The notes under the pieces: model-generated
Told to the model about the DNA's origin: nothing
The model's database searches: none
What the model saw: the letters and a program-made list of their open reading frames with translations, nothing else
Origin: Burkholderiales bacterium
GTDB taxonomy: Bacteria > Pseudomonadota > Gammaproteobacteria > Burkholderiales > Burkholderiaceae_C
NCBI GenBank assembly: GCA_017307855.1
Contig: JAFKGD010000004.1
Location: 186,001-250,000 of the forward strand
Direction of reading: 5' to 3'
DNA length: 64,000 nucleotides
In this document: one piece after another, positions 42,408-50,742 of the stretch
How the letters are laid out: each line of letters opens with the position of its first letter
How positions within the stretch are numbered: the stretch's first letter is position 1
Position numbers and translations under genes: made by a program

Positions 42408-43155
42408 TCGCCTCCTGCAGTGCCGTGGGCGACAGCGGCTTGCGCAGGCAGGCCGTGGCGCCCAGCCACCACGCTTTCAGCCGCGTGCCCAGCCCGCGCT
42501 GGCGCGTGAGCAGCACCATGGACGCCTCGGGCTGCAGCAGGCGCACGCCCCGGTAGAGCTGCCAGTCGTCTGCGCCCGTGAGGTCCAGGTCCAGCAGGAT
42601 GAGGTCGAACTTCTCCGTCTGGCCGAATTCCATCGCGTCGCTGGCGCTGGTGGCTTCCTGCAGCCGCGTCAAGCCCACGGCGGCCAGCTTGGCACGCAGG
42701 TACAGGCGCAGTTCCATGTCCACGGCGATGACCAGCGCACGGCGCGCATCGCCTGCGGGCTTGGCCACATCGAACACCGAGAGGTCGAGATCGAGTTCGG
42801 GCGGCGCGTCCAGGTCGAGGTCGAGCGGCGGCGGCGGCATGAAAGCCTCGTCCATGGCGCGCACCACGTCGGACCAGCGCATGGGCCGCTCGAACGTGAG
42901 CCACGCATGCGCGGGCGCGATGGCTCCCACCCAGATCAGGCGCGGGCCGGCAGCGGCGCCCGTCGCGGTGAGCTCCACGCCGGCCTCGTAGCTCTGGCCG
43001 TCGACCAGCGCCACGCGCGGTTCGTCGGGAGCGCCGGGCGTCCACAGGGCGTAGACGACTTCGCGCCCCTCGGACAGGCGGAACACGGTGTTGAGCGCGT
43101 GCCGCTCCACATCGCTGAATCCGGTGACCTTGACGAATATGCGCTGCTGGCTCAT
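42352..43155 (-). CDS. Response-regulator-like protein with receiver domain
   Basis: This 267-residue cytoplasmic protein ends in a receiver domain: ALVIAVDMELRLYLRAKLAA, then phospho-acceptor strand KFDLILLDLDLTGADDWQLY, then ASMVLLTRQ and the Lys of ACLRKPLSP. The N-terminal 120 residues are a separate unrecognised domain (KVTGFSDVERHALNTVFRLS, GPRLIWVGAIAPAHAWLTF). A linker of repeated Asp-Leu follows (LDLDLDAPPELDLDLSVF). No DNA-binding output domain or kinase gene is adjacent. The start is the ATG ending at 43155. Its 3' end overlaps mnmC. It is divergent from the cys operon and its role is unknown. Confidence 0.78.
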   Translation of the reverse strand: MSQQRIFVKVTGFSDVERHALNTVFRLSEGREVVYALWTPGAPDEPRVALVDGQSYEAGVELTATGAAAGPRLIWVGAIAPAHAWLTFERPMRWSDVVRAMDEAFMPPPPLDLDLDAPPELDLDLSVFDVAKPAGDARRALVIAVDMELRLYLRAKLAAVGLTRLQEATSASDAMEFGQTEKFDLILLDLDLTGADDWQLYRGVRLLQPEASMVLLTRQRGLGTRLKAWWLGATACLRKPLSPTALQEAITRVPKSRRQALPPPDPQ

Positions 43156-43312
43156 GCGTTCGAATACAACTGGAACCCCCAAATCAGCAGCCGCATTGCA
43201 CGGCCGCGCTGTCAGCAAATGTTATCAGCCTCCTGCCGCGCGGGACCCGATGCCGCCCTGGCGGCGGGGTTGGCACTACACTTCAAAACCCCGCGAGGCC
43301 GCGCCAGCATTG

Positions 43313-43336
43313 GCTTATGGGGTTTCGAGCATAAGC
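43313..43336. promoter_or_regulatory. Candidate CysB-type dyad upstream of cysI
   Basis: GCTTAT (43313-43318) and ATAAGC (43331-43336) form an inverted repeat with a 12-bp spacer, just upstream of the predicted -35 at 43354. A related CTTAT/ATAAG dyad precedes cysH at 45782-45795. CysB sites often contain such TTAT/ATAA halves. The repeat is observed; assignment to CysB is inference. Confidence 0.45.
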
Positions 43337-43353
43337 GGCAAAAAATAAAATAG

Positions 43354-43382
43354 TTGGTTTCGGGGCCGGGGCTGCCTACAGT
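43354..43382 (+). promoter_or_regulatory. Predicted cysI promoter
   Basis: TTGGTT (43354-43359) and TACAGT (43377-43382) are separated by 17 bp. The -10 context CCTACAGTGCG closely parallels CCTAAAGTACG at the cysH promoter (45837-45842), also with a 17-bp spacer. The match to consensus is moderate, as expected for an activator-dependent promoter. Confidence 0.45.
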
Positions 43383-43448
43383 GCGCCCTATCCTGCGCGC
43401 CCGCGCACGCCCCGACGCCTGCCTGCCGCGTCCCAGACGCGACCCACG

Positions 43449-45227
43449 ATGTACCAATACACCGAATTCGACCGACAGTTCGTCCGCGCCCGTGCGGACC
43501 AGTACCGCGACCAGCTCGAGCGCTGGACCGACGGCCGCCTCTCCGAAGACGAGTTCCGTCCGTTGCGCCTGCAGAACGGCTGGTACGTGCAGCGCTACGC
43601 CCCCATGCTGCGCGTGGCCGTGCCCTACGGCGAGATCGCCAGCCGCCAGATCCGCATGCTGGCCAGGATCGCGCGCGAGTACGACCAGCCCGAGGCCGAT
43701 ATCTACCAGCAGGCGCTGGCCACCCAGGGCGCCATGGGCACCACCTACCTGCCCACGCACTACGCGCACTTCACCACGCGCACCAACGTGCAGTTCAACT
43801 GGATCCCGCTGTCGAAAAGCGCCGATGTGATGGACCTGCTGGCCAGCGTGGACATGCACGGCATCCAGACCAGCGGCAACTGCATCCGCAACACCACCAC
43901 CGACGAACGCGCCGGCGTGGCCGTGGACGAGATCGCCGACCCGCGCCCCTATGCCGAAATCATGCGGCAGTGGACCACGCTGCACCCCGAGTTCGCCTTC
44001 CTGCCGCGCAAGTTCAAGATCGCCGTCTCGGCATCGAAGGAAGACCGCGCCGCCACCAGCTGGCACGACGTGGGCCTGTACCTGGTGAAGAACGAGGCCG
44101 GCGAAATCGGCTTCAAGGTGCAGGTGGGCGGCGGCATGGGCCGCACGCCCGTGATCGGCACCGTCATCCGCGAGTTCCTGCCCTGGCAGCAGCTCATGAA
44201 CTACCTGGAAGCCGTGGTACGCGTCTACAACCGCTACGGCCGCCGCGACAACAAATACAAGGCCCGCATCAAGATCCTGGTGAAGGCCGAGGGCCAGAAG
44301 TACATCGACGACGTGGAAGAAGAGTTCCGCCAGATCGTCGAAGTGGATGGCGGCCCGCACTTCATCACGCAGGCCGAGTTCGACCGGGTGGCCGCGTCGT
44401 TCGTGCCGCCCGCGCTGGCCCGGCGCCAGCCGGCCGACCTGGCCGCCGTGGAGGCAACGCTGCGCCGCGAGGCCGCCGCCAGCGCCCCCTTCGCGCGCTG
44501 GCTCTCGCGCAACGTGGCCCCGCACAAGCAGCCGCACCTGCGCATCGTCACGCTGTCGTTCAAGCGCGTGGGCCAGGCGCCCGGCGATGCCTCGGCCGAC
44601 CAGCTCGACGCGCTGGCCGACCTGGTGGACCGCTTCTCGGCCGGCGAGGCCCGCGTCACGCACGACCAGAACGTCGTACTGCCCTGGGTGCATGCCGAAG
44701 ACCTGCCCGCGCTGTGGAACGCCGCGCGCGAGCTGGGCCTGGCCAGCACCAACGTGCACCTGCTCACCGACATGATCGCCTGCCCCGGTGGCGACCTGTG
44801 TGCGCTGGCCAACGCCCGCTCGCTGCCCATTGCCGCCGCCATCACCGAGCGCTACCAGGATCTGGACGAGCTCGACGACATCGGCGAGATCGACCTGCAC
44901 ATCAGCGGCTGCATCAACTCGTGCGGCCACCACCACAGCGGCCACATCGGCATCCTGGGCGTGGATAAGGACGGCAAGGAGTGGTACCAGGTCACCCTGG
45001 GCGGCTCGGACGGCAGCGTGCCCAGCGGCCCGGCCGTGGCCGGCAAGGTGATCGGCCCGTCGTTCTCGGCGGCCGAAGTGCCCGACGTGATCGAGGCCGT
45101 GCTCACCACCTACCGCGACCAGCGCGAAGCCGGCGAGACGTTCCAGAACGCCGTGCGCCGCCTGGGGCTCGACCCGTTCAAGGCCGCGGCCAACGCGGCG
45201 CGCATCAAGGTGGAGGAAGTGGCATGA
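43449..45227 (+). CDS. cysI: Assimilatory sulfite (nitrite/sulfite) reductase hemoprotein CysI
   Basis: This 592-residue enzyme carries siroheme and a 4Fe-4S cluster and reduces sulfite to sulfide. Two ferredoxin-like half domains are present; the cluster/siroheme cysteines are in IACPGGDLCALAN (Cys-x5-Cys) and GCINSCGHHHSGHIG (Cys-x3-Cys). The NTTTDERAGV region and RTNVQFNWIPL bind the substrate side. Ferredoxin is the likely donor, since fdxA and a ferredoxin reductase lie further along and no CysJ flavoprotein is present. Its last 4 bp overlap the DUF934 gene. Nitrite reductases share the family; the sulfur context decides. Confidence 0.93.
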   Translation: MYQYTEFDRQFVRARADQYRDQLERWTDGRLSEDEFRPLRLQNGWYVQRYAPMLRVAVPYGEIASRQIRMLARIAREYDQPEADIYQQALATQGAMGTTYLPTHYAHFTTRTNVQFNWIPLSKSADVMDLLASVDMHGIQTSGNCIRNTTTDERAGVAVDEIADPRPYAEIMRQWTTLHPEFAFLPRKFKIAVSASKEDRAATSWHDVGLYLVKNEAGEIGFKVQVGGGMGRTPVIGTVIREFLPWQQLMNYLEAVVRVYNRYGRRDNKYKARIKILVKAEGQKYIDDVEEEFRQIVEVDGGPHFITQAEFDRVAASFVPPALARRQPADLAAVEATLRREAAASAPFARWLSRNVAPHKQPHLRIVTLSFKRVGQAPGDASADQLDALADLVDRFSAGEARVTHDQNVVLPWVHAEDLPALWNAARELGLASTNVHLLTDMIACPGGDLCALANARSLPIAAAITERYQDLDELDDIGEIDLHISGCINSCGHHHSGHIGILGVDKDGKEWYQVTLGGSDGSVPSGPAVAGKVIGPSFSAAEVPDVIEAVLTTYRDQREAGETFQNAVRRLGLDPFKAAANAARIKVEEVA

Positions 45228-45625
45228 GCACCGCCCCCAAGCTCCGCCTGCTGGCCTTCGCCGACCACGCCGCGCCGGCCGAGGGCGACGCCCACGTGGT
45301 GGCCCTGCCCAACGATGCCGATCCGCTGGCCCTTCCGCTCGACGGCGTCACCCGCATCGACCTGCACTTCCCGCAGTTCACCGATGGCCGCGCCTTCAGC
45401 CAGGCCTTCCTGCTGCGCCGCCGCCGTGGCTTCACGGGCGAGATCCGCGCCACCGGCGACGTGCTGATCGACCAGCTGGTGCAGATGGAGCGCACGGGCT
45501 TCAGCAGCGCCGTGCTCAAGGAAGGCCTGGGCACCGCCGACGCGCAGCGCCAGTTCGATCGCTTCGCCGGCTTCTACCAGGGCGATGCGGTCGAGGTGAA
45601 GCCGCATTTCGCGCAGACGGCCTGA
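45224..45625 (+). CDS. DUF934 protein of the cys cluster
   Basis: This 133-residue DUF934 protein is regularly encoded between cysI and cysH in proteobacteria and is often called an oxidoreductase on that basis only. The family core is RIDLHFPQFTDGRAFSQAFL and YRRRGFTGEIRATGD-like sequence (here RRRRGFTGEIRATGDVLID), then MERTGFSSAVLKEG and FDRFAGFYQGD. It overlaps cysI by ATGA, so translation is coupled. It probably helps assemble or supply electrons to sulfite reduction, but no mechanism is established. Confidence 0.9.
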   Translation: MSTAPKLRLLAFADHAAPAEGDAHVVALPNDADPLALPLDGVTRIDLHFPQFTDGRAFSQAFLLRRRRGFTGEIRATGDVLIDQLVQMERTGFSSAVLKEGLGTADAQRQFDRFAGFYQGDAVEVKPHFAQTA

Positions 45626-45651
45626 CGCGCTTTTCGCGCCCGCCCGCATCG

Positions 45652-45680
45652 ACGACGCCTTCGGGCGTCGTTGTCGTTTC
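45652..45680 (+). terminator. Rho-independent terminator after cysI-DUF934
   Basis: ACGACGCC (45652-45659), a TTCG tetraloop and GGCGTCGT (45664-45671) form a perfect 8-bp stem followed by a T-rich tail TGTCGTTTC. It lies 27 bp after the DUF934 stop and separates that transcript from cysH, which has its own predicted promoter at 45814-45842. Confidence 0.7.
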
Positions 45681-45781
45681 TGGCGGCGCCATGCATCCAT
45701 GCATCGCGCCGCGTGCAGGCCGGCCTTATCCAGACTTGCACCCGGATCGCCCTGCAACCCGCATGAACACTGGCGCATTTG

Positions 45782-45795
45782 CTTATCCGCATAAG
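45782..45795. promoter_or_regulatory. Candidate CysB-type dyad upstream of cysH
   Basis: CTTAT-CCGC-ATAAG is a perfect 5+4+5 dyad 19 bp upstream of the predicted -35 box of cysH. A further CATAAGG copy lies at 45822-45828. The same half-sites with wider spacing occur upstream of cysI. CysB control is inferred. Confidence 0.45.
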
Positions 45796-45813
45796 GCGCG
45801 AATTAATTAATCG

Positions 45814-45842
45814 TTTGTTTTCATAAGGGGCGTTCCTAAAGT
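45814..45842 (+). promoter_or_regulatory. Predicted cysH promoter
   Basis: TTTGTT (45814-45819) and TAAAGT (45837-45842) lie 17 bp apart, 27 bp before the cysH ATG. The extended -10 sequence resembles that of cysI. It should drive cysH-cysD-cysN. Confidence 0.45.
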
Positions 45843-45868
45843 ACGGGCTTCATCGATTCCGCCGCCCC

Positions 45869-46489
45869 ATGAGCCTCGATCTCGCACGCATCAACGCCGA
45901 CCTCGGCCGCAACGCCCCCGCCCTGGTGGAATGGGCGCTGGGCCTGGGCCAGCGCGCCATCGTCACCACCAACTTCCGCCCGTTCGAGGCCGTGATCCTG
46001 CATCTGGTCACGCGCGTGCAGCCCGACGTGCCCGTGGTGTGGATGGACAACGGCTACAACACCGAAGCCACCTACCGCTTCGCCGACGAGGTGACGAAGC
46101 AGCTGGGCCTGAACCTGCGCATCTACCTGCCGCTGCGCTCGCGCGCGCACCGCGAAGCCGTCGACGGCCCGACACCCGCGCTGGACGATCCGCGCCACGC
46201 CGCCTTCACCGAAGAGGTGAAGCTCGAACCCTTCGCGCGCGCCCTGCGCGAGACGGCGCCCCGCGTGTGGTTCACCGCGCTGCGCGCCACCGACACGGCC
46301 GTGCGCGCGCAGATGGAGCCGGTGAGCATCAACCCCGACGGGCTCGTCAAGGTCGCCCCGTTGCTGCACTGGTCGTCCAAAGACCTGCACGAGTACTGCC
46401 AGCAGCACGGCCTGCCCAACAACTTCGATTACGTGGACCCGACCAAGGGCGAGGACAACCGCGAATGCGGCCTCCACCTGTCGCACTGA
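45869..46489 (+). CDS. cysH: Phosphosulfate reductase CysH (no iron-sulfur cysteines)
   Basis: This 206-residue thioredoxin-dependent reductase converts activated sulfate to sulfite. The PP-loop fold is visible (RAIVTTNFRPFEAVILHLV, VVWMDNGYNTEATYRFADEV) and the catalytic cysteine is in the terminal RECGLHLSH. Only two cysteines occur in all, EYCQQ and RECGL, so the CC...CxxC set that ligates a 4Fe-4S cluster in APS reductases is absent. By the usual rule this predicts PAPS as substrate, yet no APS kinase (cysC) is in the window and CysN lacks a kinase domain. It is short for the family. It starts the cysH-cysD-cysN transcript. Confidence 0.9.
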   Translation: MSLDLARINADLGRNAPALVEWALGLGQRAIVTTNFRPFEAVILHLVTRVQPDVPVVWMDNGYNTEATYRFADEVTKQLGLNLRIYLPLRSRAHREAVDGPTPALDDPRHAAFTEEVKLEPFARALRETAPRVWFTALRATDTAVRAQMEPVSINPDGLVKVAPLLHWSSKDLHEYCQQHGLPNNFDYVDPTKGEDNRECGLHLSH

Positions 46490-46519
46490 ATACGACCCCA
46501 TCCCGCAAGAGAGCCCGCG

Positions 46520-47464
46520 ATGAACGCCCGCACCGAACCCGAACTGCTCGACACCGCCGCAGCCCCTCTCTCCGACGCGCATCTCGACGCGCTGGAGGAA
46601 GAAACCATCTTCATCCTGCGCGAGGTGGCCGCCGCGTTCGAACGCCCGGCGCTGCTGTTCTCGGGCGGCAAGGATTCGCTGGTGCTGCTCAAGTGCGCAG
46701 AGAAAGCGTTTGGCGTGGGCCGGATTCCCTACCCGCTTTTGATGATCGACACCGGGCACAACTTCCACGAAGTGACCGACTTCCGCGACCAGCGCGCGAA
46801 GGAACTGGGCGCCGAGCTGATCGTGCGCAGCGTGGAAGACAGCATGAAGCGCGGCACGGTGCGGCTGGCGCGGCCGGACGAATCGCGCAACGTGCACCAG
46901 TCGGTCACGCTGCTGGAGGCCATCGACGAATTCCGCTTCGACGCGCTGATCGGCGGCGCGCGCCGCGACGAGGAAAAGGCCCGCGCCAAGGAGCGCATCT
47001 TCTCCCACCGCGACAGCTTCGGCCAGTGGCAGCCCAAGGCGCAGCGCCCCGAGCTGTGGACTTTGTTCAACACGCGCCTGGCCCCGGGCGAGCACTTCCG
47101 CGTGTTCCCCATCAGCAACTGGACCGAGCTCGACGTGTGGCAGTACATCGCGCGCGAGAACGTGGCCCTGCCCTCGCTGTACTACACGCACAAGCGCGAC
47201 GTGGTCGAGCGACGCGGCCTGCTGGTGCCCGTGACGCCGCTCACGCCCGCACGCGAGGGCGAAGTGGTCGAAAGCCGCGACGTGCGCTTCCGCACCGTAG
47301 GCGACATCACCTGCACCTGCCCCGTGCCCAGCCTGGCCGCGGGTGCGCTGGACGTGGTGGCCGAAACCCTGTCCGCCGACGTGAGCGAGCGCGGTGCCAC
47401 GCGCATGGACGACAAGACGTCCGACGCTTCCATGGAGAAGCGCAAGAAAGACGGCTATTTTTAG
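46520..47464 (+). CDS. cysD: ATP sulfurylase small subunit CysD
   Basis: This 314-residue catalytic subunit of ATP sulfurylase makes adenosine 5'-phosphosulfate from ATP and sulfate. The PP-loop is LLFSGGKDSLVLLKCAEKAF; the following MIDTGHNFHEVTDFRDQRAK, GGARRDEEKARAKERIFSHR and FRVFPISNWTELDVWQYI segments are diagnostic. The C-terminal KTSDASMEKRKKDGYF is the standard ending. It begins 30 bp after cysH and is followed after 120 bp by cysN. It requires CysN GTP hydrolysis. Confidence 0.96.
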   Translation: MNARTEPELLDTAAAPLSDAHLDALEEETIFILREVAAAFERPALLFSGGKDSLVLLKCAEKAFGVGRIPYPLLMIDTGHNFHEVTDFRDQRAKELGAELIVRSVEDSMKRGTVRLARPDESRNVHQSVTLLEAIDEFRFDALIGGARRDEEKARAKERIFSHRDSFGQWQPKAQRPELWTLFNTRLAPGEHFRVFPISNWTELDVWQYIARENVALPSLYYTHKRDVVERRGLLVPVTPLTPAREGEVVESRDVRFRTVGDITCTCPVPSLAAGALDVVAETLSADVSERGATRMDDKTSDASMEKRKKDGYF

Positions 47465-47584
47465 ACCATCCCAGGCTTCTCACTGCGTGATCCGCCTCCC
47501 CCTTCGAGGGGCGCAGCCAGCGGCCCGGCGAAGCCGGTTCCGCGGCTACCGCGCCTCGGTGGTGCCTCATCAAGAATTGCTGCC

Positions 47585-48862
47585 ATGACACAGACATCCT
47601 CCAACGACACCTCCACCGCGCTGCGCTTCATCACCTGCGGCAGCGTGGACGACGGCAAGAGCACGCTGATCGGCCGCCTGCTGGTGGACAGCCGCGCCGT
47701 GCTGCAGGACCAGCTGGCCAGTGTCTCGAAAAGCGGCGCGGCCGACCTGGCGCTGCTGACCGACGGCCTGTCGGCCGAGCGCGAGCAGGGCATCACCATC
47801 GACGTGGCCTACCGCTACTTCTCCACGCCCACGCGCAAGTTCATCATCGGCGACGCGCCGGGCCACGAGCAGTACACGCGCAACATGGTCACGGCCGCCT
47901 CCAGCGCCGACGCGGCCGTGGTGCTGGTCGATGCCACCAAGCTCGCGTGGAACGACCCCGCGCTCGAACTGCTGGTGCAGACCCGCCGCCACACGCTGCT
48001 GGCCCATCTGCTGCGCGTGCCGTCCATCGTGTTCGCCATCAACAAGCTCGACGCGGTGGAGCAGCCCGACGTGGCCTTCGCCCACATCCGCGATGCGCTG
48101 GCGCGCTTCACCGCCGCGGCCGGCGTGGCCGTGCGGGCCGTCGTGCCGGTTTCGGCGCTGGAAGGCTGGAACGTGGTGGAGCCGCGCGCCGGCTGGTGTG
48201 GCTACGAGGGCCCCGGCCTGCTGCAACTCCTGGAAACGCTGCCGGTCACGCCGGCCGATACGGCCGAGCCGTTTGCTTTCCCCGTGCAGTGGGTCGAAAA
48301 GTTTTCCTCTTCATCCGACACGTCCGAAGGTCGCCGCGTGTTCTGGGGCCGTGTGGCCGCAGGCAGCGTGGCGCCCGGCCAGCAGGTGACGGTGCTGCCC
48401 GGCGGACAGACGGCCACCGTGGCCCGCGTGCTCGACCACGTGCGGCGCGAGGGCGACGTGGCGGCCGGCCACAGCGCCGGCATCGTGCTCGACCGCGAAG
48501 TGGACGTGTCGCGCGGCGACTGGCTGCTGGCGCCCGGCGCCTACGATCCCGCGCAGACGCTGCAGGCCACCGTGGCCTGGCTCGACGACGAGCCGCTGGT
48601 GCCCGGCCGCGCCTACTGGGCGCTGCACGGCCACCGCTGGGTCAAGGCCAAGGTGCGCCGCATCGTGCACCGGCTCGACGTGAACACCCTGGCCGAGGAC
48701 GAGGCCACCGAGCTGCCGGCCAACGCCATCGGCCACGTGGAGCTGACGCTGCAGGAACCGCTGGCCGCGCGCCCGTTCGCGCAGTCGCGCGCGCTGGGCA
48801 GCCTGGTGCTGGTGGATACCGCCAGCCACAAGACCGCTGGCGCGGTGCTGGTTCGCGGCTGA
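47585..48862 (+). CDS. cysN: ATP sulfurylase GTPase subunit CysN
   Basis: This 425-residue EF-Tu-like GTPase drives sulfate activation by CysD. G1 is GSVDDGKSTLIGRLL, G3 is DAPGHEQYTRNM and G4 is INKLD. Switch I holds the EREQGITIDVAYRYF sequence of translational GTPases. Beta-barrel domains follow (RVFWGRVAAGSVAPGQQVTV). The protein ends after the third domain with no C-terminal APS kinase, unlike NodQ/CysNC fusions. The 120-bp gap from cysD contains no gene. Length is normal for a stand-alone CysN. Confidence 0.95.
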   Translation: MTQTSSNDTSTALRFITCGSVDDGKSTLIGRLLVDSRAVLQDQLASVSKSGAADLALLTDGLSAEREQGITIDVAYRYFSTPTRKFIIGDAPGHEQYTRNMVTAASSADAAVVLVDATKLAWNDPALELLVQTRRHTLLAHLLRVPSIVFAINKLDAVEQPDVAFAHIRDALARFTAAAGVAVRAVVPVSALEGWNVVEPRAGWCGYEGPGLLQLLETLPVTPADTAEPFAFPVQWVEKFSSSSDTSEGRRVFWGRVAAGSVAPGQQVTVLPGGQTATVARVLDHVRREGDVAAGHSAGIVLDREVDVSRGDWLLAPGAYDPAQTLQATVAWLDDEPLVPGRAYWALHGHRWVKAKVRRIVHRLDVNTLAEDEATELPANAIGHVELTLQEPLAARPFAQSRALGSLVLVDTASHKTAGAVLVRG

Positions 48863-48936
48863 TCGCTGGCCTGCCGAACCGAAACAACTAAAATCGACCG
48901 TTTGCCGTCGTACCCGTCCCCGATCCGAATTCCAAC

Positions 48937-49266
48937 ATGACCCACGTCGTCTCCGAAAACTGTATCCGCTGCAAATACACCGACTGCGTCGACGTCTGCC
49001 CCGTGGACTGCTTCCGCGAAGGCCCGAACATGCTGGTGATCGATCCGGACGAATGCATCGACTGCGCGGTGTGCATCCCCGAATGCCCGGCCAACGCGAT
49101 CTTCGCCGAGGAAGACCTGCCGGCCGACCAGCTCGCCTTCATCAAGCTCAACGCAGAACTCGCGCTGGCCGACGGCTGGAAGAGCATCACCAAGCGCAAG
49201 CCCGCGCTGCCCGACGCCGACGAGTGGAAGGACAAGCCGGGCAAGATCGCCGAGCTGATCCGCTGA
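48937..49266 (+). CDS. fdxA: 7Fe ferredoxin FdxA
   Basis: This 109-residue soluble ferredoxin carries a 3Fe-4S and a 4Fe-4S cluster. The N-terminal [18 protein letters not shown] has the modified first-cluster spacing, and [17 protein letters not shown] is the second cluster motif. The C-terminal extension ([20 protein letters not shown]) is typical of FdxA. An AT-rich TAAAAT at 48889-48894 may be its -10 box. It is followed 19 bp later by a ferredoxin reductase, so the two probably form an electron chain, plausibly to sulfite reductase just upstream. Confidence 0.95.
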   Translation: MTHVVSENCIRCKYTDCVDVCPVDCFREGPNMLVIDPDECIDCAVCIPECPANAIFAEEDLPADQLAFIKLNAELALADGWKSITKRKPALPDADEWKDKPGKIAELIR

Positions 49267-49285
49267 GCCGGGGCACCCCCGCACC

Positions 49286-50401
49286 GTGCCCGACCTGCAC
49301 CCTGCCCCGGCCGAGCTGCCCGTGGAGGCCGACGCGGTCATCATCGGCGCGGGCCCGGTCGGGCTGTTCCAGGCCTTCCAGCTCGGGCTGCACGGCATCC
49401 ACAGCCACATCGTCGACGCGCTGCCCCACTCCGGCGGCCAGCCCGTCGAGCTCTATCCCGACAAGCCCATCTACGACATCCCCGGCACGCGCGTGTGCAC
49501 GGGGCGCGAGCTCGCGCAGTCGCTGCTGGAGCAGGTGGCGCCCTTCCAGCCCACGATGCACCTGGGCCAGGAAGTCACCCAACTCGAAACCCAGCCCGAC
49601 GGCCGATTCCTGCTGGCCACGTCCGCCGGCACCCGCCTGCTGGCGCGCACCGTCTTCATCGCGGCGGGTGTGGGCGCCTTCCAGCCACGCGCGCTGAAGG
49701 CGCCCGGAGCCGACCGGCTCGAAGGCGGCCCGCTGCGCTACCGCCTGGGCGACCCCGCGCAATACGCCGGCCGCCGCGTGGTGATCAACGGCGGCGAAGA
49801 CGCCGCGCTCGATGCCGCGCTGGCGCTTGCCGCGCTGCCGCCGCCGCAGCGCCCTGCGCAGATCACGCTGCTGCACCGGCGCGACGTGTTCCAGGCCGAG
49901 GCCGCCCGGGTCGATGCGATGCGCGCCGCCGTGGCGCAGGGCGCGATCTCGCTGCGCATCGGCCAGGTGGCCGGCTTCGACACGGCCCCGCCGGAACATC
50001 ACGAAGCCGCCGACGGCGACGCCAGCCCGCTCATGACCGCCGTGCGCGTGCTGGACGCCGATGGCCAAGAGCGTGCCATGCCGGCCGACCAGTTGCTCGC
50101 CTTCCTCGGCGTGTCGCCGCGCCTGGGCCCGGTCACGCAATGGGGCCTGGACATCGAGCGCAAGCAGCTCAGGGTGGACACCGAATCGTTCAGCACCAGC
50201 GTGCGCGGCATCTACGCCGTGGGCGACGTCAACACCTACCCGGGCAAGCGCAAGCTCATCCTCTCGGGCTTCCACGAATGCACGCTGGCGGCCTTCGCCG
50301 CCGCCGAACTGATCAGCGGCCAGCCCGTGCACCTGCAATACACCACCACCAGTCCGCGCCTGCACGCGCTGCTGGGCGTGGCGACGCCGCAGCGCGACTG
50401 A
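49286..50401 (+). CDS. Thioredoxin-reductase-like ferredoxin-NADP+ reductase
   Basis: This 371-residue flavoprotein of the type-2 ferredoxin/flavodoxin-NADP+ reductase family lacks the redox CxxC of thioredoxin reductase. The FAD loop is AVIIGAGPVGLFQAFQLG and the second Rossmann motif is RRVVINGGEDAALDAALAL. The C-terminal GIYAVGDVNTYPGKRKLI is the FAD ribityl-binding motif, and FHECTLAAFAAAELI follows. The start is a GTG at 49286 with no clear Shine-Dalgarno. It sits directly behind fdxA, its likely partner. Members from other bacteria reduce ferredoxin with NADPH. Confidence 0.88.
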   Translation: MPDLHPAPAELPVEADAVIIGAGPVGLFQAFQLGLHGIHSHIVDALPHSGGQPVELYPDKPIYDIPGTRVCTGRELAQSLLEQVAPFQPTMHLGQEVTQLETQPDGRFLLATSAGTRLLARTVFIAAGVGAFQPRALKAPGADRLEGGPLRYRLGDPAQYAGRRVVINGGEDAALDAALALAALPPPQRPAQITLLHRRDVFQAEAARVDAMRAAVAQGAISLRIGQVAGFDTAPPEHHEAADGDASPLMTAVRVLDADGQERAMPADQLLAFLGVSPRLGPVTQWGLDIERKQLRVDTESFSTSVRGIYAVGDVNTYPGKRKLILSGFHECTLAAFAAAELISGQPVHLQYTTTSPRLHALLGVATPQRD

Positions 50402-50421
50402 CAGCCCCGACTGCAATGTGC

Positions 50422-50443
50422 GGCTAAACTGTACAAATTAGCC
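50422..50443. promoter_or_regulatory. Operator-like dyad upstream of phd-ccdB
   Basis: GGCTAA (50422-50427) and TTAGCC (50438-50443) flank a central TGTACA palindrome, so 20 of 22 positions are symmetric. It lies 20 bp before the antitoxin ATG at 50464. Phd-type antitoxins bind such palindromes to repress their own operon; the dyad is seen, binding inferred. Confidence 0.6.
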
Positions 50444-50463
50444 AGTTCACTGAGGTAGCCACC

Positions 50464-50733
50464 ATGCAGACATTGAGTTCCGTGGAAGCGCAGAACCGCT
50501 TCGGCCAACTGCTCGATGCCGCGCAGCGGCAGCCCGTCGGCATCACGCGGCGCGGACGGCCCGTGGCCTTCATCGTCTCTGCACAAGAGATGGAGGAGTT
50601 GCTGGAGGCCCGCCGCCAGCGCAATGCGGCGGGGCATTCCGCGCATCGCGAGTGGGCCGCCGCCTGTGCCGACGGATGGAACAGGGTCGAGGAGAAGTTC
50701 GGTTCCTTCGCAGACGAGCATTCCACGCTCTGA
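50464..50733 (+). CDS. Phd/YefM-family antitoxin
   Basis: This 89-residue antitoxin has the Phd/YefM DNA-binding N-terminus (SSVEAQNRFGQLLDAAQRQP, then VGITRRGRPVAFIVSAQEME). The C-terminal part (residues 50-89), presumably unstructured until toxin binds, is EWAAACADGWNRVEEKFGSF. The usual partners of Phd are Doc, RelE or similar toxins, but the next gene, 9 bp away, encodes a CcdB-like protein. The dyad at 50422-50443 is its likely operator. It is a non-standard antitoxin-toxin pairing. Confidence 0.88.
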   Translation: MQTLSSVEAQNRFGQLLDAAQRQPVGITRRGRPVAFIVSAQEMEELLEARRQRNAAGHSAHREWAAACADGWNRVEEKFGSFADEHSTL

Positions 50734-50742
50734 CCCACCCGC

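Noticed and set aside
42107-43045. 312-codon open frame overlapping the response-regulator-like gene on the same strand
   Set aside because: It is another frame of the same DNA; the receiver-domain frame has recognisable motifs and this one does not.
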